From assembly GCA_029237915.1 (NCBI GenBank), contig JAQWHD010000026.1, positions 1-32,633 on the forward strand: 32,633 bases of DNA, given 5' to 3'. A program made the translations under genes and the position numbers. The stretch is from Thalassotalea sp. Lineage in GTDB: Bacteria; Pseudomonadota; Gammaproteobacteria; Enterobacterales; Alteromonadaceae. A model generated the notes under the pieces. It had not been told where the DNA came from and ran no database searches. It worked only from the letters and a program-made list of their open reading frames with translations. Shown here in pieces: positions 1 to 8,090 of this stretch. Each line of letters begins with the position of its first letter. Within the stretch, counting starts at the first letter, position 1.

Positions 1-34
1 GTAGGACTTTTTATAAGCTCTTTATATCTGAAGA

Positions 35-67
35 GGGTTCCATCCAAACGCACGATGGAATGACGGC
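35..67 (+). repeat. Hairpin repeat, copy 1
   Basis: The arms TTCCATC (38-44) and GATGGAA (54-60) enclose a 9-nt loop and are followed by TGACGGCG. This is the left-most member of a family that recurs at 173-206, 276-309 and 31078-31115. The layout resembles REP-type extragenic palindromes. Confidence 0.75.
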
Positions 68-172
68 GCTATTTTTCTAAGATTGTGTTTACTTTTTTGG
101 TGCTTTTTAACAGGTTATGCTTTGTCGGCGAATGGCACAAAATGCTCGTTCGAGTCACCCTAAAACTGATGG

Positions 173-206
173 AGGTTCCATCCAAAAGCATGATGGAATG
201 ACGGAG
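173..206 (+). repeat. Hairpin repeat, copy 2
   Basis: The arms TTCCATC (176-182) and GATGGAA (192-198) enclose the loop CAAAAGCAT. The element is flanked by GGAGG on the left and TGACGGAGT on the right. It lies inside the first 103-bp tandem unit. Confidence 0.8.
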
Positions 207-275
207 TATTTTTTCTAATATCGTATGTCGGCGAATGGTACTGAATTGCAGTTCGAGTCACCTTCAAATTGCATG

Positions 276-309
276 ATATTCCACCCAAAAGCACGGTGGA
301 ATGACGGAG
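276..309 (+). repeat. Hairpin repeat, copy 3 (compensated stem)
   Basis: The arms are TTCCACC (279-285) and GGTGGAA (295-301) around the loop CAAAAGCAC. Relative to copy 2, one base has changed on each side of the stem and the pair is preserved (T-A to C-G). The right flank TGACGGAGT is retained. Confidence 0.8.
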
Positions 310-375
310 TGGTTTTCTAATTTAGTATGGAACCTCATGGTACAGCGGACATAAGGGGTTAGTAATATTGCTATT

Positions 376-415
376 AAAAAGCCCTCTGCCAAATATCTGG
401 CTGAGGGCTTTTTTT
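376..415. terminator. Strong bidirectional rho-independent terminator
   Basis: AAAAAGCCCTC (376-386) pairs with GAGGGCTTTTT (403-413), and an inner GCCA/TGGC stem follows after a T-T mismatch. A run of seven T follows on the plus strand and five on the minus strand. It lies about 110 bp beyond the rlmM stop, so it can end the gcvA-rlmM transcript. It may also end a plus-strand gene left of the window. Confidence 0.85.
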
Positions 416-525
416 GTAAAGCTGGATGCTTAAGGTCCAATGACAATAAAATGCACACGAAAGGTCAATAGCTTGACGGTAAGGTCCTTTTTAGCTTTGT
501 AATAATAAACGCCTGATGTTGGGCG

Positions 526-1620
526 TTAAACCGATCGATTTAATTTACGCAAATGTACGGTTACTTCTTCACGGTCATAGTATAAATGTTTAGCGTACAT
601 TTCGTACCAAATTTCATTTTTACTTAAAATATCTTTAATCGTTTGTAAGTCTTTCATCACTTGCTGATAACGGCCTTTAACAGGCAGTTTTAAGTTAAAC
701 ATAGCTTCTTGACAGTCACCATCAACAAGCCACTGTGCCATTAAGTTAGCTACTCGTGTAGGTCGTTCAATCATGTCGCACACTAACCAGTAGTTATTCT
801 TTTTACGTGGTCGATATTTAAATCCATCTTCCTCAAGATGCTTCACTTGACCAGTTTCCATTAATGACTCTGCCATAGGGCCATTATCAATGGCTTTAAC
901 CATCATGCCACGGCGCACTAATTGATATGTCCAACCACCAGGTGCTGCACCTAAATCTACTGCATTTAAACCAGAACACAAACGTTCATGCCACTCATTT
1001 TTTGGAATAAAGTAAATAAATGCTTCATCGAGTTTTAATGTTGAGCGACTTGGTGATGCACTTGGAAATTTTAAACGAGGTATACCATTTACGTACGCTG
1101 AAGTATTACGAACAAAAGAGTAACCTAGTATCGCCTGCTGACCTGATAAAAATAAAATATGTAAAATGGCACCACGGTCATCTTCAACATCACCTTTACT
1201 TTGCGGCTCTAATGTACCCACCTTACGCAAGTGTTGACGCAAAGGAACTGATAATTTACGAGAAAACTTAGAAAGCTCTTTCCCTTCATTAGTATCAAGT
1301 AATTCAACGCGCATATCTTTGTAACGAAATTCTTCGCCTAAAGCTTCTGAGATCGCCTCTACTCGGTTGTATTCCGGTAATTCAACAGGTTCATCAACAA
1401 TTGTCGCGAACCATTGACGAGCAAAAATAAGGCGGCTTAAAGGCAATTTTCTCATCAGCTGTTCAGCTTGACTCGGATCATTTAAATGGAAATAAACTAA
1501 ACCTTCATTTTTAGTTAGTTTTAAATAACCGAACACTTCACTATACGCAGCTTTTTCTTGTATCTCTGCACCACATTCTTTTTCAAAACCTGGGCGACAA
1601 TAAAGGACTATTGATGTCAT
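526..1620 (-). CDS. rlmM: 23S rRNA (cytidine(2498)-2'-O)-methyltransferase RlmM
   Basis: SAM-dependent 2'-O-ribose methyltransferase that modifies C2498 in the peptidyl-transferase region of 23S rRNA. The 364-residue product matches the family length (about 366 in E. coli). It opens with VLYCRPGFEKECGAEI, the conserved start of the RlmM N-terminal THUMP-containing part. The C-terminal Rossmann-fold methyltransferase domain carries the SAM motif DLGAAPGGWTYQL near residues 222-234, the motif VCDMIERP, and the late motif FNLKLPVKGRY. ATG start. It is the last gene of a minus-strand group, 12 bp after the DUF423 gene, and the ygdD-rlmM neighbourhood agrees with the E. coli order. Assignment is secure from motifs, length and context. 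Confidence 0.96.
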   Translation of the reverse strand: MTSIVLYCRPGFEKECGAEIQEKAAYSEVFGYLKLTKNEGLVYFHLNDPSQAEQLMRKLPLSRLIFARQWFATIVDEPVELPEYNRVEAISEALGEEFRYKDMRVELLDTNEGKELSKFSRKLSVPLRQHLRKVGTLEPQSKGDVEDDRGAILHILFLSGQQAILGYSFVRNTSAYVNGIPRLKFPSASPSRSTLKLDEAFIYFIPKNEWHERLCSGLNAVDLGAAPGGWTYQLVRRGMMVKAIDNGPMAESLMETGQVKHLEEDGFKYRPRKKNNYWLVCDMIERPTRVANLMAQWLVDGDCQEAMFNLKLPVKGRYQQVMKDLQTIKDILSKNEIWYEMYAKHLYYDREEVTVHLRKLNRSV

Positions 1621-1632
1621 AAAATTTTAAAC

Positions 1633-2016
1633 CTACTCTTTGGGTTGTACAAAAGCGAGGATCAACCAGCCCAGTACGAATGCCATGCCGCCAATTGGTG
1701 TTAGTTTTGCTAACACGCCTACAGCCACAAAAGCTTTTAATATTAATACGCCACTAAAGGCGCAGATGCCAAACAAAAATAAATAACCACTATAAAGTAA
1801 GGCGACTCTTTTGGTTTGATTAAACAGTATTACTACAATAAATATGGCAAGCACATGGATGAATGCAAATAACAGTGAGGTTTCAATATTATTTTGGCTT
1901 GCTAATGGTAACTCTTTGCCAGCATGGCTTAACCAAGCGGACAATAATACAGCAATTGCTGCGAATATACCCCCAAAAGCTTGTATTATTCTGATCTTCA
2001 TTGCATTTGCTGCCAT
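1633..2016 (-). CDS. DUF423 family inner-membrane protein (YgdD-like)
   Basis: A 127-residue, strongly hydrophobic protein with about four predicted transmembrane segments and the conserved C-terminal stretch LTPIGGMAFVLGWL typical of DUF423/YgdD proteins. The molecular function of this family is unknown. It sits directly upstream of rlmM in transcription order, as ygdD does in E. coli. Two in-frame ATG codons compete: position 2016 and position 2001 (giving MKIRIIQAFGG). Neither has a strong ribosome binding site, so the true N-terminus may be five residues shorter. Confidence 0.88.
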   Translation of the reverse strand: MAANAMKIRIIQAFGGIFAAIAVLLSAWLSHAGKELPLASQNNIETSLLFAFIHVLAIFIVVILFNQTKRVALLYSGYLFLFGICAFSGVLILKAFVAVGVLAKLTPIGGMAFVLGWLILAFVQPKE

Positions 2017-2025
2017 TGGTTGCCG

Positions 2026-2652
2026 TTATTTACTATTTATTAGTGATTGCACGAATTCAGCAATAGCATTTACCGCACTATCTTTATGCTGCTGATGTTT
2101 AAAGCCCGACTTTACTCTTGGCTTTAAATCATGATCACCATCTTCTAAAAATTTTAAATTGATATTATCAGCTAGTTTATAGCTAATAATTTCATCTTCA
2201 TTACCTAATGCATCACGAGTCCCCTGCACTATAAGTACTGGCTTTGTGCATGCTTGCAGTGGCTCCAGTCTTAATTTCTCAGGCTGTTTTTGCGGATGAA
2301 ATGGATAACCAATACAAAACACACCTTGAACTTTGTCTTCATTCGCTAGTGTTGTCGCCACACGGCTGCCCATAGACTTACCTCCAATAAATAAAGGTAA
2401 TGCGTCACTATAGTCATTAATGTGCTTTAAATACTCTTCTAGTAACTGTGGCATACGATTAGGTGGCCTGCGCTTACCATCTATTTTACGCTGCACCATA
2501 TAAGGAAAGTTAAAACGTATTACATTAAGGTGTTGTGCCACTAATGCCTTTGTCATATTTTCAATATAATCACTGTCCATATCGGCACCAGCGCCATGAG
2601 CAAAAATTAATGTGGCAGTAGGTTTTTCTGCTAAATCTATTTTACGATCCAT
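2026..2652 (-). CDS. Alpha/beta-hydrolase of the KANL3/Tex30-like family
   Basis: A 208-residue cytosolic alpha/beta-hydrolase. Visible are the oxyanion-type HGAGAD motif (residues 19-24), the nucleophile elbow GGKSMGS with Ser93, an acid candidate in GTRDALG (Asp147) and a catalytic His in DGDHDL (His174), so the triad looks complete. The early Arg/Pro-rich stretch after RFNFPYM is typical of the KANL3/Tex30 (Abhydrolase_11) group, which has poorly defined substrates. It lies 20 bp after gcvA and 9 bp before the DUF423 gene, probably in one transcript. It interrupts the gcvA-ygdD adjacency known from enterobacteria. The substrate cannot be inferred. Confidence 0.88.
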   Translation of the reverse strand: MDRKIDLAEKPTATLIFAHGAGADMDSDYIENMTKALVAQHLNVIRFNFPYMVQRKIDGKRRPPNRMPQLLEEYLKHINDYSDALPLFIGGKSMGSRVATTLANEDKVQGVFCIGYPFHPQKQPEKLRLEPLQACTKPVLIVQGTRDALGNEDEIISYKLADNINLKFLEDGDHDLKPRVKSGFKHQQHKDSAVNAIAEFVQSLINSK

Positions 2653-2672
2653 TAAATTTCTATACTCATTAA

Positions 2673-3611
2673 TTATCCCTGCATTTTATCATGGCTATCA
2701 TCTGCATCTAAGATATCATCGCCTTCGTTTTGTACGGTTGCCAAAACCCAATCCCTAAAGGGAGCTATGCGAGCCATATCCAATTGATTATCTCGACAAG
2801 CAATATAGAATCCATCTTGGTTAACTAACACTTTATTAAATGGCACAAGTAAGCGCCCAGCGTCAATCTCGGGCTTTGCTAAGATATTATTCACTAAAGC
2901 AATGCCTTGACCGTGAATTGCTGCTTGTAAAACCATAGCTGAATGACTAAATATCGGACCGTGATCAACCTTATTACTTTTTATGCCAACAGATTTATAC
3001 CATCTTTTCCAATCACTGCGAGAGGTATCATGTAATAACGTTTGCTGTTGCAAACTACTGATATCAACAATTGCATTGTCAGCGGTTAAGAGCAATGGTG
3101 AGCATACCGGCTGTAAATATTCGCTAATGATTTTGTCTGCAATAATACCCGGCCAATGACCATGGCCATAATAAAATGCAATATCTACATCATCTGTTAA
3201 GGTGTCATCATCCCTATCATCGGCTTTAATACGAACTTCAACATCTGGATGAAGTTTGTTGAACTCACTAAGCCTAGGGACTAGCCATTGAATTGCCAAA
3301 CTTGCTTGGATACAAACAGTAATAGTGCCTTTCGCACCTTTAGCTAATAGCCTTTGTGTTGACTCTTGTAACGATTGAAAAATATCTTTGATGTCTAAAT
3401 AGTAAGACTGCCCCTCTTCTGTTAATAACAAGGTGCGATTTTTGCGCATAAAAAGCTTAAGGCCCAAATGGTTTTCTAATAACTTTATTTGATGAGAGAC
3501 TGCTGCCTGGGTGACAAACAATTCATTAGCCGCTTTAGTAAAACTCAATAACCGAGCCGATACTTCAAAAGCCTTTAAAGCGTTTAATGGGGGTAACCTT
3601 TTGGACACCAT
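2673..3611 (-). CDS. gcvA: LysR-family transcriptional regulator GcvA
   Basis: LysR-type regulator. In E. coli, GcvA controls the glycine cleavage operon in response to glycine and purines. The 312-residue product begins KRLPPLNALKAFEVSARLLS and carries FVTQAAVSHQIKLLE, the recognition helix region of the N-terminal winged helix-turn-helix (about residues 10-68). The C-terminal effector domain keeps GPIFSHSAMVLQAAIHGQG, a highly characteristic GcvA stretch. The acidic tail (EGDDILDADDSHD) has no counterpart I recall in E. coli. It is the first gene of the group ending in rlmM and diverges from the small exported protein at 3839. No GcvB-like sRNA is recognisable in the divergent spacer. Confidence 0.93.
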   Translation of the reverse strand: MVSKRLPPLNALKAFEVSARLLSFTKAANELFVTQAAVSHQIKLLENHLGLKLFMRKNRTLLLTEEGQSYYLDIKDIFQSLQESTQRLLAKGAKGTITVCIQASLAIQWLVPRLSEFNKLHPDVEVRIKADDRDDDTLTDDVDIAFYYGHGHWPGIIADKIISEYLQPVCSPLLLTADNAIVDISSLQQQTLLHDTSRSDWKRWYKSVGIKSNKVDHGPIFSHSAMVLQAAIHGQGIALVNNILAKPEIDAGRLLVPFNKVLVNQDGFYIACRDNQLDMARIAPFRDWVLATVQNEGDDILDADDSHDKMQG

Positions 3612-3838
3612 TTATGATCTTTTATGTAAAATATTTTTATATGGCGGCTATTATAAAGCAAGCTTTAACATTATGCTAACCGAACTATTTTTTAACATTT
3701 ATTCACGCCAACTAAGCTATTGTTTTAATTACTTAAAACAGGCAATTACAAAACTTTACACTCGAGAACAATCCGTTACTTGTTAATCTAATGTTGCACT
3801 GGTTTAATAGCACCATATTAATTACTAGGTACACACTT

Positions 3839-4123
3839 ATGACAACTATTAAAAAAACTTTATCAAGCACCGTTTTAGCATTAGCAACGGCATCTTTATT
3901 CTCATTTGGTGCTGTAGCAGAAGAATCAGCAGTAACAGTGGCACAAGCACAACAGATTCGTGTTGCAGCAGTTTCTTTTGAAAACGAATTAGCAGTAATG
4001 ATGGATTCTATGGACGAGCAAAACGAAATGGAAATCGCAGCATTAACTCAAGACAGCATTAAGCAAATGGATGTAGAAGCAGAAATGAGCGTTGCTAACA
4101 GCGAAACTATGATTGCTGAGTAA
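3839..4123 (+). CDS. Small predicted exported protein, family not recognised
   Basis: A 94-residue protein. The start at 3839 is preferred over an in-frame upstream ATG at 3791 because an AGG lies nine bases before it and because translation then opens directly with a signal peptide. That peptide has KK at residues 5-6, a hydrophobic core rich in A, L and T, and FSFGAVA before a likely cleavage after residue 27. The mature part of about 67 residues is acidic and rich in Met, Gln, Glu and Ala, looks largely helical and lacks Cys. I recognise no domain. It stands alone between gcvA (divergent) and a terminator at 4159-4188. A periplasmic location is inferred from the signal peptide. Confidence 0.7.
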   Translation: MTTIKKTLSSTVLALATASLFSFGAVAEESAVTVAQAQQIRVAAVSFENELAVMMDSMDEQNEMEIAALTQDSIKQMDVEAEMSVANSETMIAE

Positions 4124-4158
4124 TCTTTTTTAAGATAACTAAATAAAATCAAATTCAT

Positions 4159-4188
4159 AAAAAAAGCTGCAAATTGCAGCTTTTTTTT
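4159..4188. terminator. Bidirectional rho-independent terminator
   Basis: GCTGC (4166-4170) pairs with GCAGC (4176-4180). The stem is flanked by seven A on the left and eight T on the right, so it works on both strands. It separates the convergent small exported-protein gene and kdsA. Confidence 0.85.
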
Positions 4189-4212
4189 CGTCTTGGATTT
4201 ACTAAAAACAAA

Positions 4213-5067
<855 letters not shown>

Positions 5068-6312
5068 TTAAGCAACAACTTGTAAAATTTGACCACAGAA
5101 CCATGCCATCACAGTACCAACGGTGTAACCTAATACAGCTAATAATACACCAACAGGAGCTAGTGAAGGATGAAAAGCTGAAGCAACAATTGGCGCCGAG
5201 GCAGCGCCACCAACGTTAGCTTGCGAGCCAACCGCCATATAAAATAAAGGCGCTTTAATTAGCTTCGCAACCAATAACATTAATCCCGCATGGAAAAGCA
5301 TCCATATCATACCAATAACAAAATAAATTGGCGCATCAAATATCATGGTGATGTCCATCTTCATACCGATAGATACAATTAAAATATACAGCATAGCTGA
5401 ACCAACACGAGATGCACCTACCCCTTCTAATTTTCGTAATGGTGTAAAAGATAAAGCAATACCGACAGCAGTAGAGAAAATTATCATCCAGAAGAATTTG
5501 CTGTGAAAGCTTAATCGATCAAGAGTTGGGTAATTTTCTACCATATATGGGGTAATAGAATCGGCAAACATATGAGCAAAGCCGGTAACACCTAAACCAA
5601 CCGCTAAAATTATCATTAAATCGTTTAATACTGGAATACGTGCATTTGCTGATTGAAAAGTTTCGACCTTTTCTTTTAAGCGAGTAATTGCTGATGTATC
5701 AGCGCCGGCCTTAGCATCGATTTGCTTAGCATTTGATGCCATCACCAATAATACCGCCATCCAAAGGTTAGCAACGATAACGTCAACGGTGATCATTGCC
5801 GAGAATATTTTATCGCCTGCGCCGTAAATTTCTTTCATCGCAGCTTGGTTTGCACCGCCACCAATCCAACTACCAGCAACCGTTGTTAAACCACGCCATA
5901 CCGCTTCAGGACCTTCAACACCAAGTAAGTCGGGTCTAAAACTTGATACAATTAGTAGCGCTAATGGACCGCCGATAACAATACCCGCAGTACCGGTGAA
6001 GAATAAAATAAGGGCTTTAGGGCCTAAACCTGCAATAGACTTTAAATCAACGCTTAGAGTGAGTAAGACTAAACAAGTCGGTAATAAATAACGCGATGCA
6101 ACAAAATATAAATTAGACTCTTCGCCATTAATAACACCAAACGTATTTAACAATGACGGTAAGAAATAACACAGTAATACCGCAGGTACGATAGAGTAAA
6201 ATTTTTGTAATTTACTATTACTACTGTTAGCGGTGTAAAAGACTAAGCCTAATAAAATTGCTAATAAACCAAGGACTGAAGCGTCATTGGTGATTAGAGC
6301 TTGATGTTGCAT
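5068..6312 (-). CDS. DUF819 family integral membrane protein
   Basis: A 414-residue polytopic membrane protein with roughly ten hydrophobic segments. DUF819 (YjcL-like) hallmarks include VAGSWIGGGANQAAMKEIYG near the middle and GSQANVGGAASAPIVASAF near the C-terminus. These two Gly/Ala/Asn-rich re-entrant-like stretches suggest an inverted-repeat transporter fold. The family is functionally uncharacterised, so transport is inferred only from architecture. A charged loop (about residues 195-225) separates the two halves. It is inserted between sirB1 and kdsA, which are adjacent in E. coli, with a 12-bp gap to kdsA, so it is probably co-transcribed with kdsA. Confidence 0.88.
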   Translation of the reverse strand: MQHQALITNDASVLGLLAILLGLVFYTANSSNSKLQKFYSIVPAVLLCYFLPSLLNTFGVINGEESNLYFVASRYLLPTCLVLLTLSVDLKSIAGLGPKALILFFTGTAGIVIGGPLALLIVSSFRPDLLGVEGPEAVWRGLTTVAGSWIGGGANQAAMKEIYGAGDKIFSAMITVDVIVANLWMAVLLVMASNAKQIDAKAGADTSAITRLKEKVETFQSANARIPVLNDLMIILAVGLGVTGFAHMFADSITPYMVENYPTLDRLSFHSKFFWMIIFSTAVGIALSFTPLRKLEGVGASRVGSAMLYILIVSIGMKMDITMIFDAPIYFVIGMIWMLFHAGLMLLVAKLIKAPLFYMAVGSQANVGGAASAPIVASAFHPSLAPVGVLLAVLGYTVGTVMAWFCGQILQVVA

Positions 6313-6387
6313 AAGTTCTCCACTTACATTGTTTTTGTTTAATTGAGCTTAATTGCTTAATTGAATTATTATAGTTATCGCTAAAAA

Positions 6388-7200
6388 TTAATGGAACTTG
6401 GTTTCTATGTGACTGATCATATCTAGTTGCTGTTGTAATAACTTTGCTGCGGGATCTTTTGGACAACGCTCAACAAAATATCGGTAATCATCAAAAGCTA
6501 CCTTATAACAATCAAGCTGTTGTAGCAAAAAGCCACGGTCACGGCGATGATATGGATCGTCAGGATTTAATGCCAAAATTAAATCAACACACTTTAGTGC
6601 TAAGGTAAATTGACCTTCTCTGATCAAAGACGTTTTTAATGACACCAAGTATTGTACGATTAATTTTTTATCGTCAATTGCAGCTAAACTTGGCTCTTCT
6701 TCATTATCATCTAAATTATTAATACGCTGTTCAAGCTCTAACCAGTTGATTGGGCAACCGGTTAGTACGTCAAAAATAATCGCATAATCATCATCACAAA
6801 TAATGCGTAACATAACTTCGTCAGGCACATAAACTGCGTTTATTTCAAAACCACAACAACGGATAATATGGATTATAAGCAAACATTTAAGTGCAGGTGC
6901 AAAACAACGATAGTTCAACGCATGCTCTAAACAATGGCTATTAACAGACCAGCTGTCTCTTGTGATATCAAGAAAAAGATTATCGATAAATAACAACTCT
7001 ATCAATTTTTCAGCACGCTCGAGTGCGTCACTAGTGTCTTCTATCTCTAGCTGACAAAAAGTAATGAGTTCGTTAATTTGTGATAAGTCTATAAGGGTTT
7101 TATTTTCTTCTTGAGAAAATAATTCCTGCTCAATTAAACCAATCATTTGTAATAGGTCAATTCGCTCAGAGTTTATCTCTGATAATAATAGTTCGTTCAT
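6388..7200 (-). CDS. sirB1: SirB1 family protein (transglutaminase-like plus TPR), divergent
   Basis: A 270-residue protein with the SirB1/YchA layout. An N-terminal helical part is followed by a Transglut_core2-type core (about residues 90-165, including CLEHALNYRCFAPALKCLL and AIIFDVLTGCPINW) and a C-terminal TPR pair (RDRGFLLQQLDCYKVAFDDYRYFVERCPKDPAA). Family members keep a GNP-type motif at the start of the core, but here it is degenerate (NYRCFAPAL), so catalysis looks doubtful. Biochemical function is unknown; family members lie beside kdsA in many gammaproteobacteria. It follows sirB2 by 69 bp. ATG start without a strong ribosome binding site. Confidence 0.82.
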   Translation of the reverse strand: MNELLLSEINSERIDLLQMIGLIEQELFSQEENKTLIDLSQINELITFCQLEIEDTSDALERAEKLIELLFIDNLFLDITRDSWSVNSHCLEHALNYRCFAPALKCLLIIHIIRCCGFEINAVYVPDEVMLRIICDDDYAIIFDVLTGCPINWLELEQRINNLDDNEEEPSLAAIDDKKLIVQYLVSLKTSLIREGQFTLALKCVDLILALNPDDPYHRRDRGFLLQQLDCYKVAFDDYRYFVERCPKDPAAKLLQQQLDMISHIETKFH

Positions 7201-7269
7201 TTAGCTTTAAAATTCTCTTTCTCTAGCAAGTAGCTTACTAGGACAACAAATAGATTTGAAACATGGCAA

Positions 7270-7638
7270 TTAAAATAAATATGTTTGTTTATTAGTGGCT
7301 ATTAATACGATCAAGGCAATACAGCTCATAGCACCTAAAAAACCAATAAATTGCTTGGTTGTGTTGCGAGCAAGTTTTAAGGTGTAATAACCCATAATAA
7401 TATAGGTAAGTACCAATAAAAGCTTTTCGCTTATCCAGCTTACATGCCATGGATATAACGACAAGTTAATCACCATAATGATACCTAAAGTAAATAAAAC
7501 GGTATCTATGACATGAGGGGTTATTTTTAACCACTTACTATTAAGTGCTTTATTATTATTTATTAATAAAATAAAACGGATAATAAATAAAATAACAGAG
7601 CATGCCGCTACTAGCATATGTGCGTGTTTAATTAACAA
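7270..7638 (-). CDS. sirB2: SirB2 family inner-membrane protein
   Basis: A 122-residue protein with four predicted transmembrane segments and the SirB2 pattern: KHAHMLVAACSVILFIIRF at the N-terminus and HVIDTVLFTLGI in the second helix. The role is unknown; the name comes from early Salmonella work, and the gene travels with sirB1 and kdsA. The start appears to be TTG at 7638 with AGG seven bases upstream. An ATG at 7617 would remove the conserved KHAH stretch. The prfA-prmC genes that usually precede it are absent; instead a 452-bp non-coding region with DnaA boxes lies upstream. Confidence 0.85.
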   Translation of the reverse strand: MLIKHAHMLVAACSVILFIIRFILLINNNKALNSKWLKITPHVIDTVLFTLGIIMVINLSLYPWHVSWISEKLLLVLTYIIMGYYTLKLARNTTKQFIGFLGAMSCIALIVLIATNKQTYLF

Positions 7639-8090
7639 GCCTTGACCTAAACCATAATAAAATCAGCTGCGCATTCTAACATAGATAAAGCTATTTAGTA
7701 AGTTAAGCAAGAGCGCTCAAATCATCTACATGTCTCTATTAACATGATCGTTTGCCGATCATATTTTTCACAATTTTTTTCATCATTGATCTTAATAAAG
7801 CAGTATTTTAGTACGAAAATAATACAATATTTTTACAACATCTTAAATTGTTCATAAATTAAGCGCATGCTGACAGTTCAAGCTGTATCAAGGGTGCGAT
7901 CATTTGCACCAAGCTAACACACAAAGTTATCCACAGATTGAGTGAATAACTTATGATAATGTGAATAATTAATTGGCAAAAATTAAGATCAAAGGATCTT
8001 ATCAACGAAAAACGCCATTAATAAAAATTAATGGCGTTTAAATGTGAATAACTTTAGGCTAATACCTAAAGCATTAACCTCAAGTAGTGA
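7639..8090. other. Non-coding region with DnaA-box cluster and GATC sites
   Basis: A 452-bp gene-free stretch between sirB2 and sstT. It contains three sites matching TTATNCACA exactly: TTATCCACA at 7927-7935 (plus), and TTATTCACA on the minus strand at 7960-7968 and 8043-8051. A near-match lies at 7941-7949. Six GATC sites fall within 253 bp (7746, 7757, 7788, 7898, 7987, 7995), several inside short inverted repeats: 7744-7762, 7893-7910 and 7985-8000. A very AT-rich stretch (7761-7860) adjoins. The make-up recalls a replication origin or a DnaA-titrating or DnaA-reactivating site. No origin-marker gene is nearby, so its role is undetermined. Confidence 0.6.
8008..8038 (-). terminator. Rho-independent terminator of sstT
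   Basis: AACGCCATTAAT (8011-8022) and ATTAATGGCGTT (8027-8038) form a perfect 12-bp stem with a 4-nt loop. On the minus strand it is followed by a T run. It lies about 50 bp past the sstT stop, inside the DnaA-box region. Confidence 0.85.

Larger units (their letters stand above)
123..327 (+). repeat. 103-bp tandem duplication
   Basis: Two successive units (123-225 and 226-327) align at a constant offset of 103 bp. Each starts with TGTCGGCGAATGG (123-135; 226-238), continues to TTCGAGTCACC (149-159; 252-262), carries the hairpin element, and ends in TGACGGAGT followed by a T-rich tail and CTAAT. Differences between the copies are scattered substitutions, so the duplication is not very recent. 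A partial, more divergent copy precedes it (35-90), sharing the hairpin and the tail. Confidence 0.8.
1..525. other. Non-coding region with repeats and a terminator
   Basis: No convincing gene was found in this stretch left of rlmM. It holds three copies of a short hairpin element (near 35-67, 173-206 and 276-309), a 103-bp tandem duplication (123-327) and a strong bidirectional terminator (376-415). Short open frames here run through the repeats and the terminator, so they are not credible genes. The segment 416-525 downstream of rlmM shows nothing recognisable. Confidence 0.7.

Noticed and set aside
123-160. Possible tRNA gene suggested by GTTCGAGTC
   Set aside because: The bases either side of the T-loop-like motif do not form a T-stem, and no acceptor or anticodon arm can be drawn.
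264-458. 64-codon open frame on the minus strand
   Set aside because: It runs through a hairpin repeat and the bidirectional terminator and has no plausible ribosome binding site or recognisable sequence.
3511-3786. 91-codon open frame on the plus strand across the gcvA start
   Set aside because: Antisense to the conserved HTH region of gcvA; the apparent frame is a shadow of that gene plus AT-rich spacer.
3612-3838. GcvB sRNA divergent from gcvA
   Set aside because: The spacer lacks the GU-rich linker and the terminal hairpin of GcvB, and instead leads into a small protein gene.
7639-8090. Chromosomal oriC
   Set aside because: Box and GATC density fit, but no origin-flanking genes are present, there is no strand switch, and the highly expressed cluster would oppose the fork. 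It is kept only as a DnaA-binding candidate.
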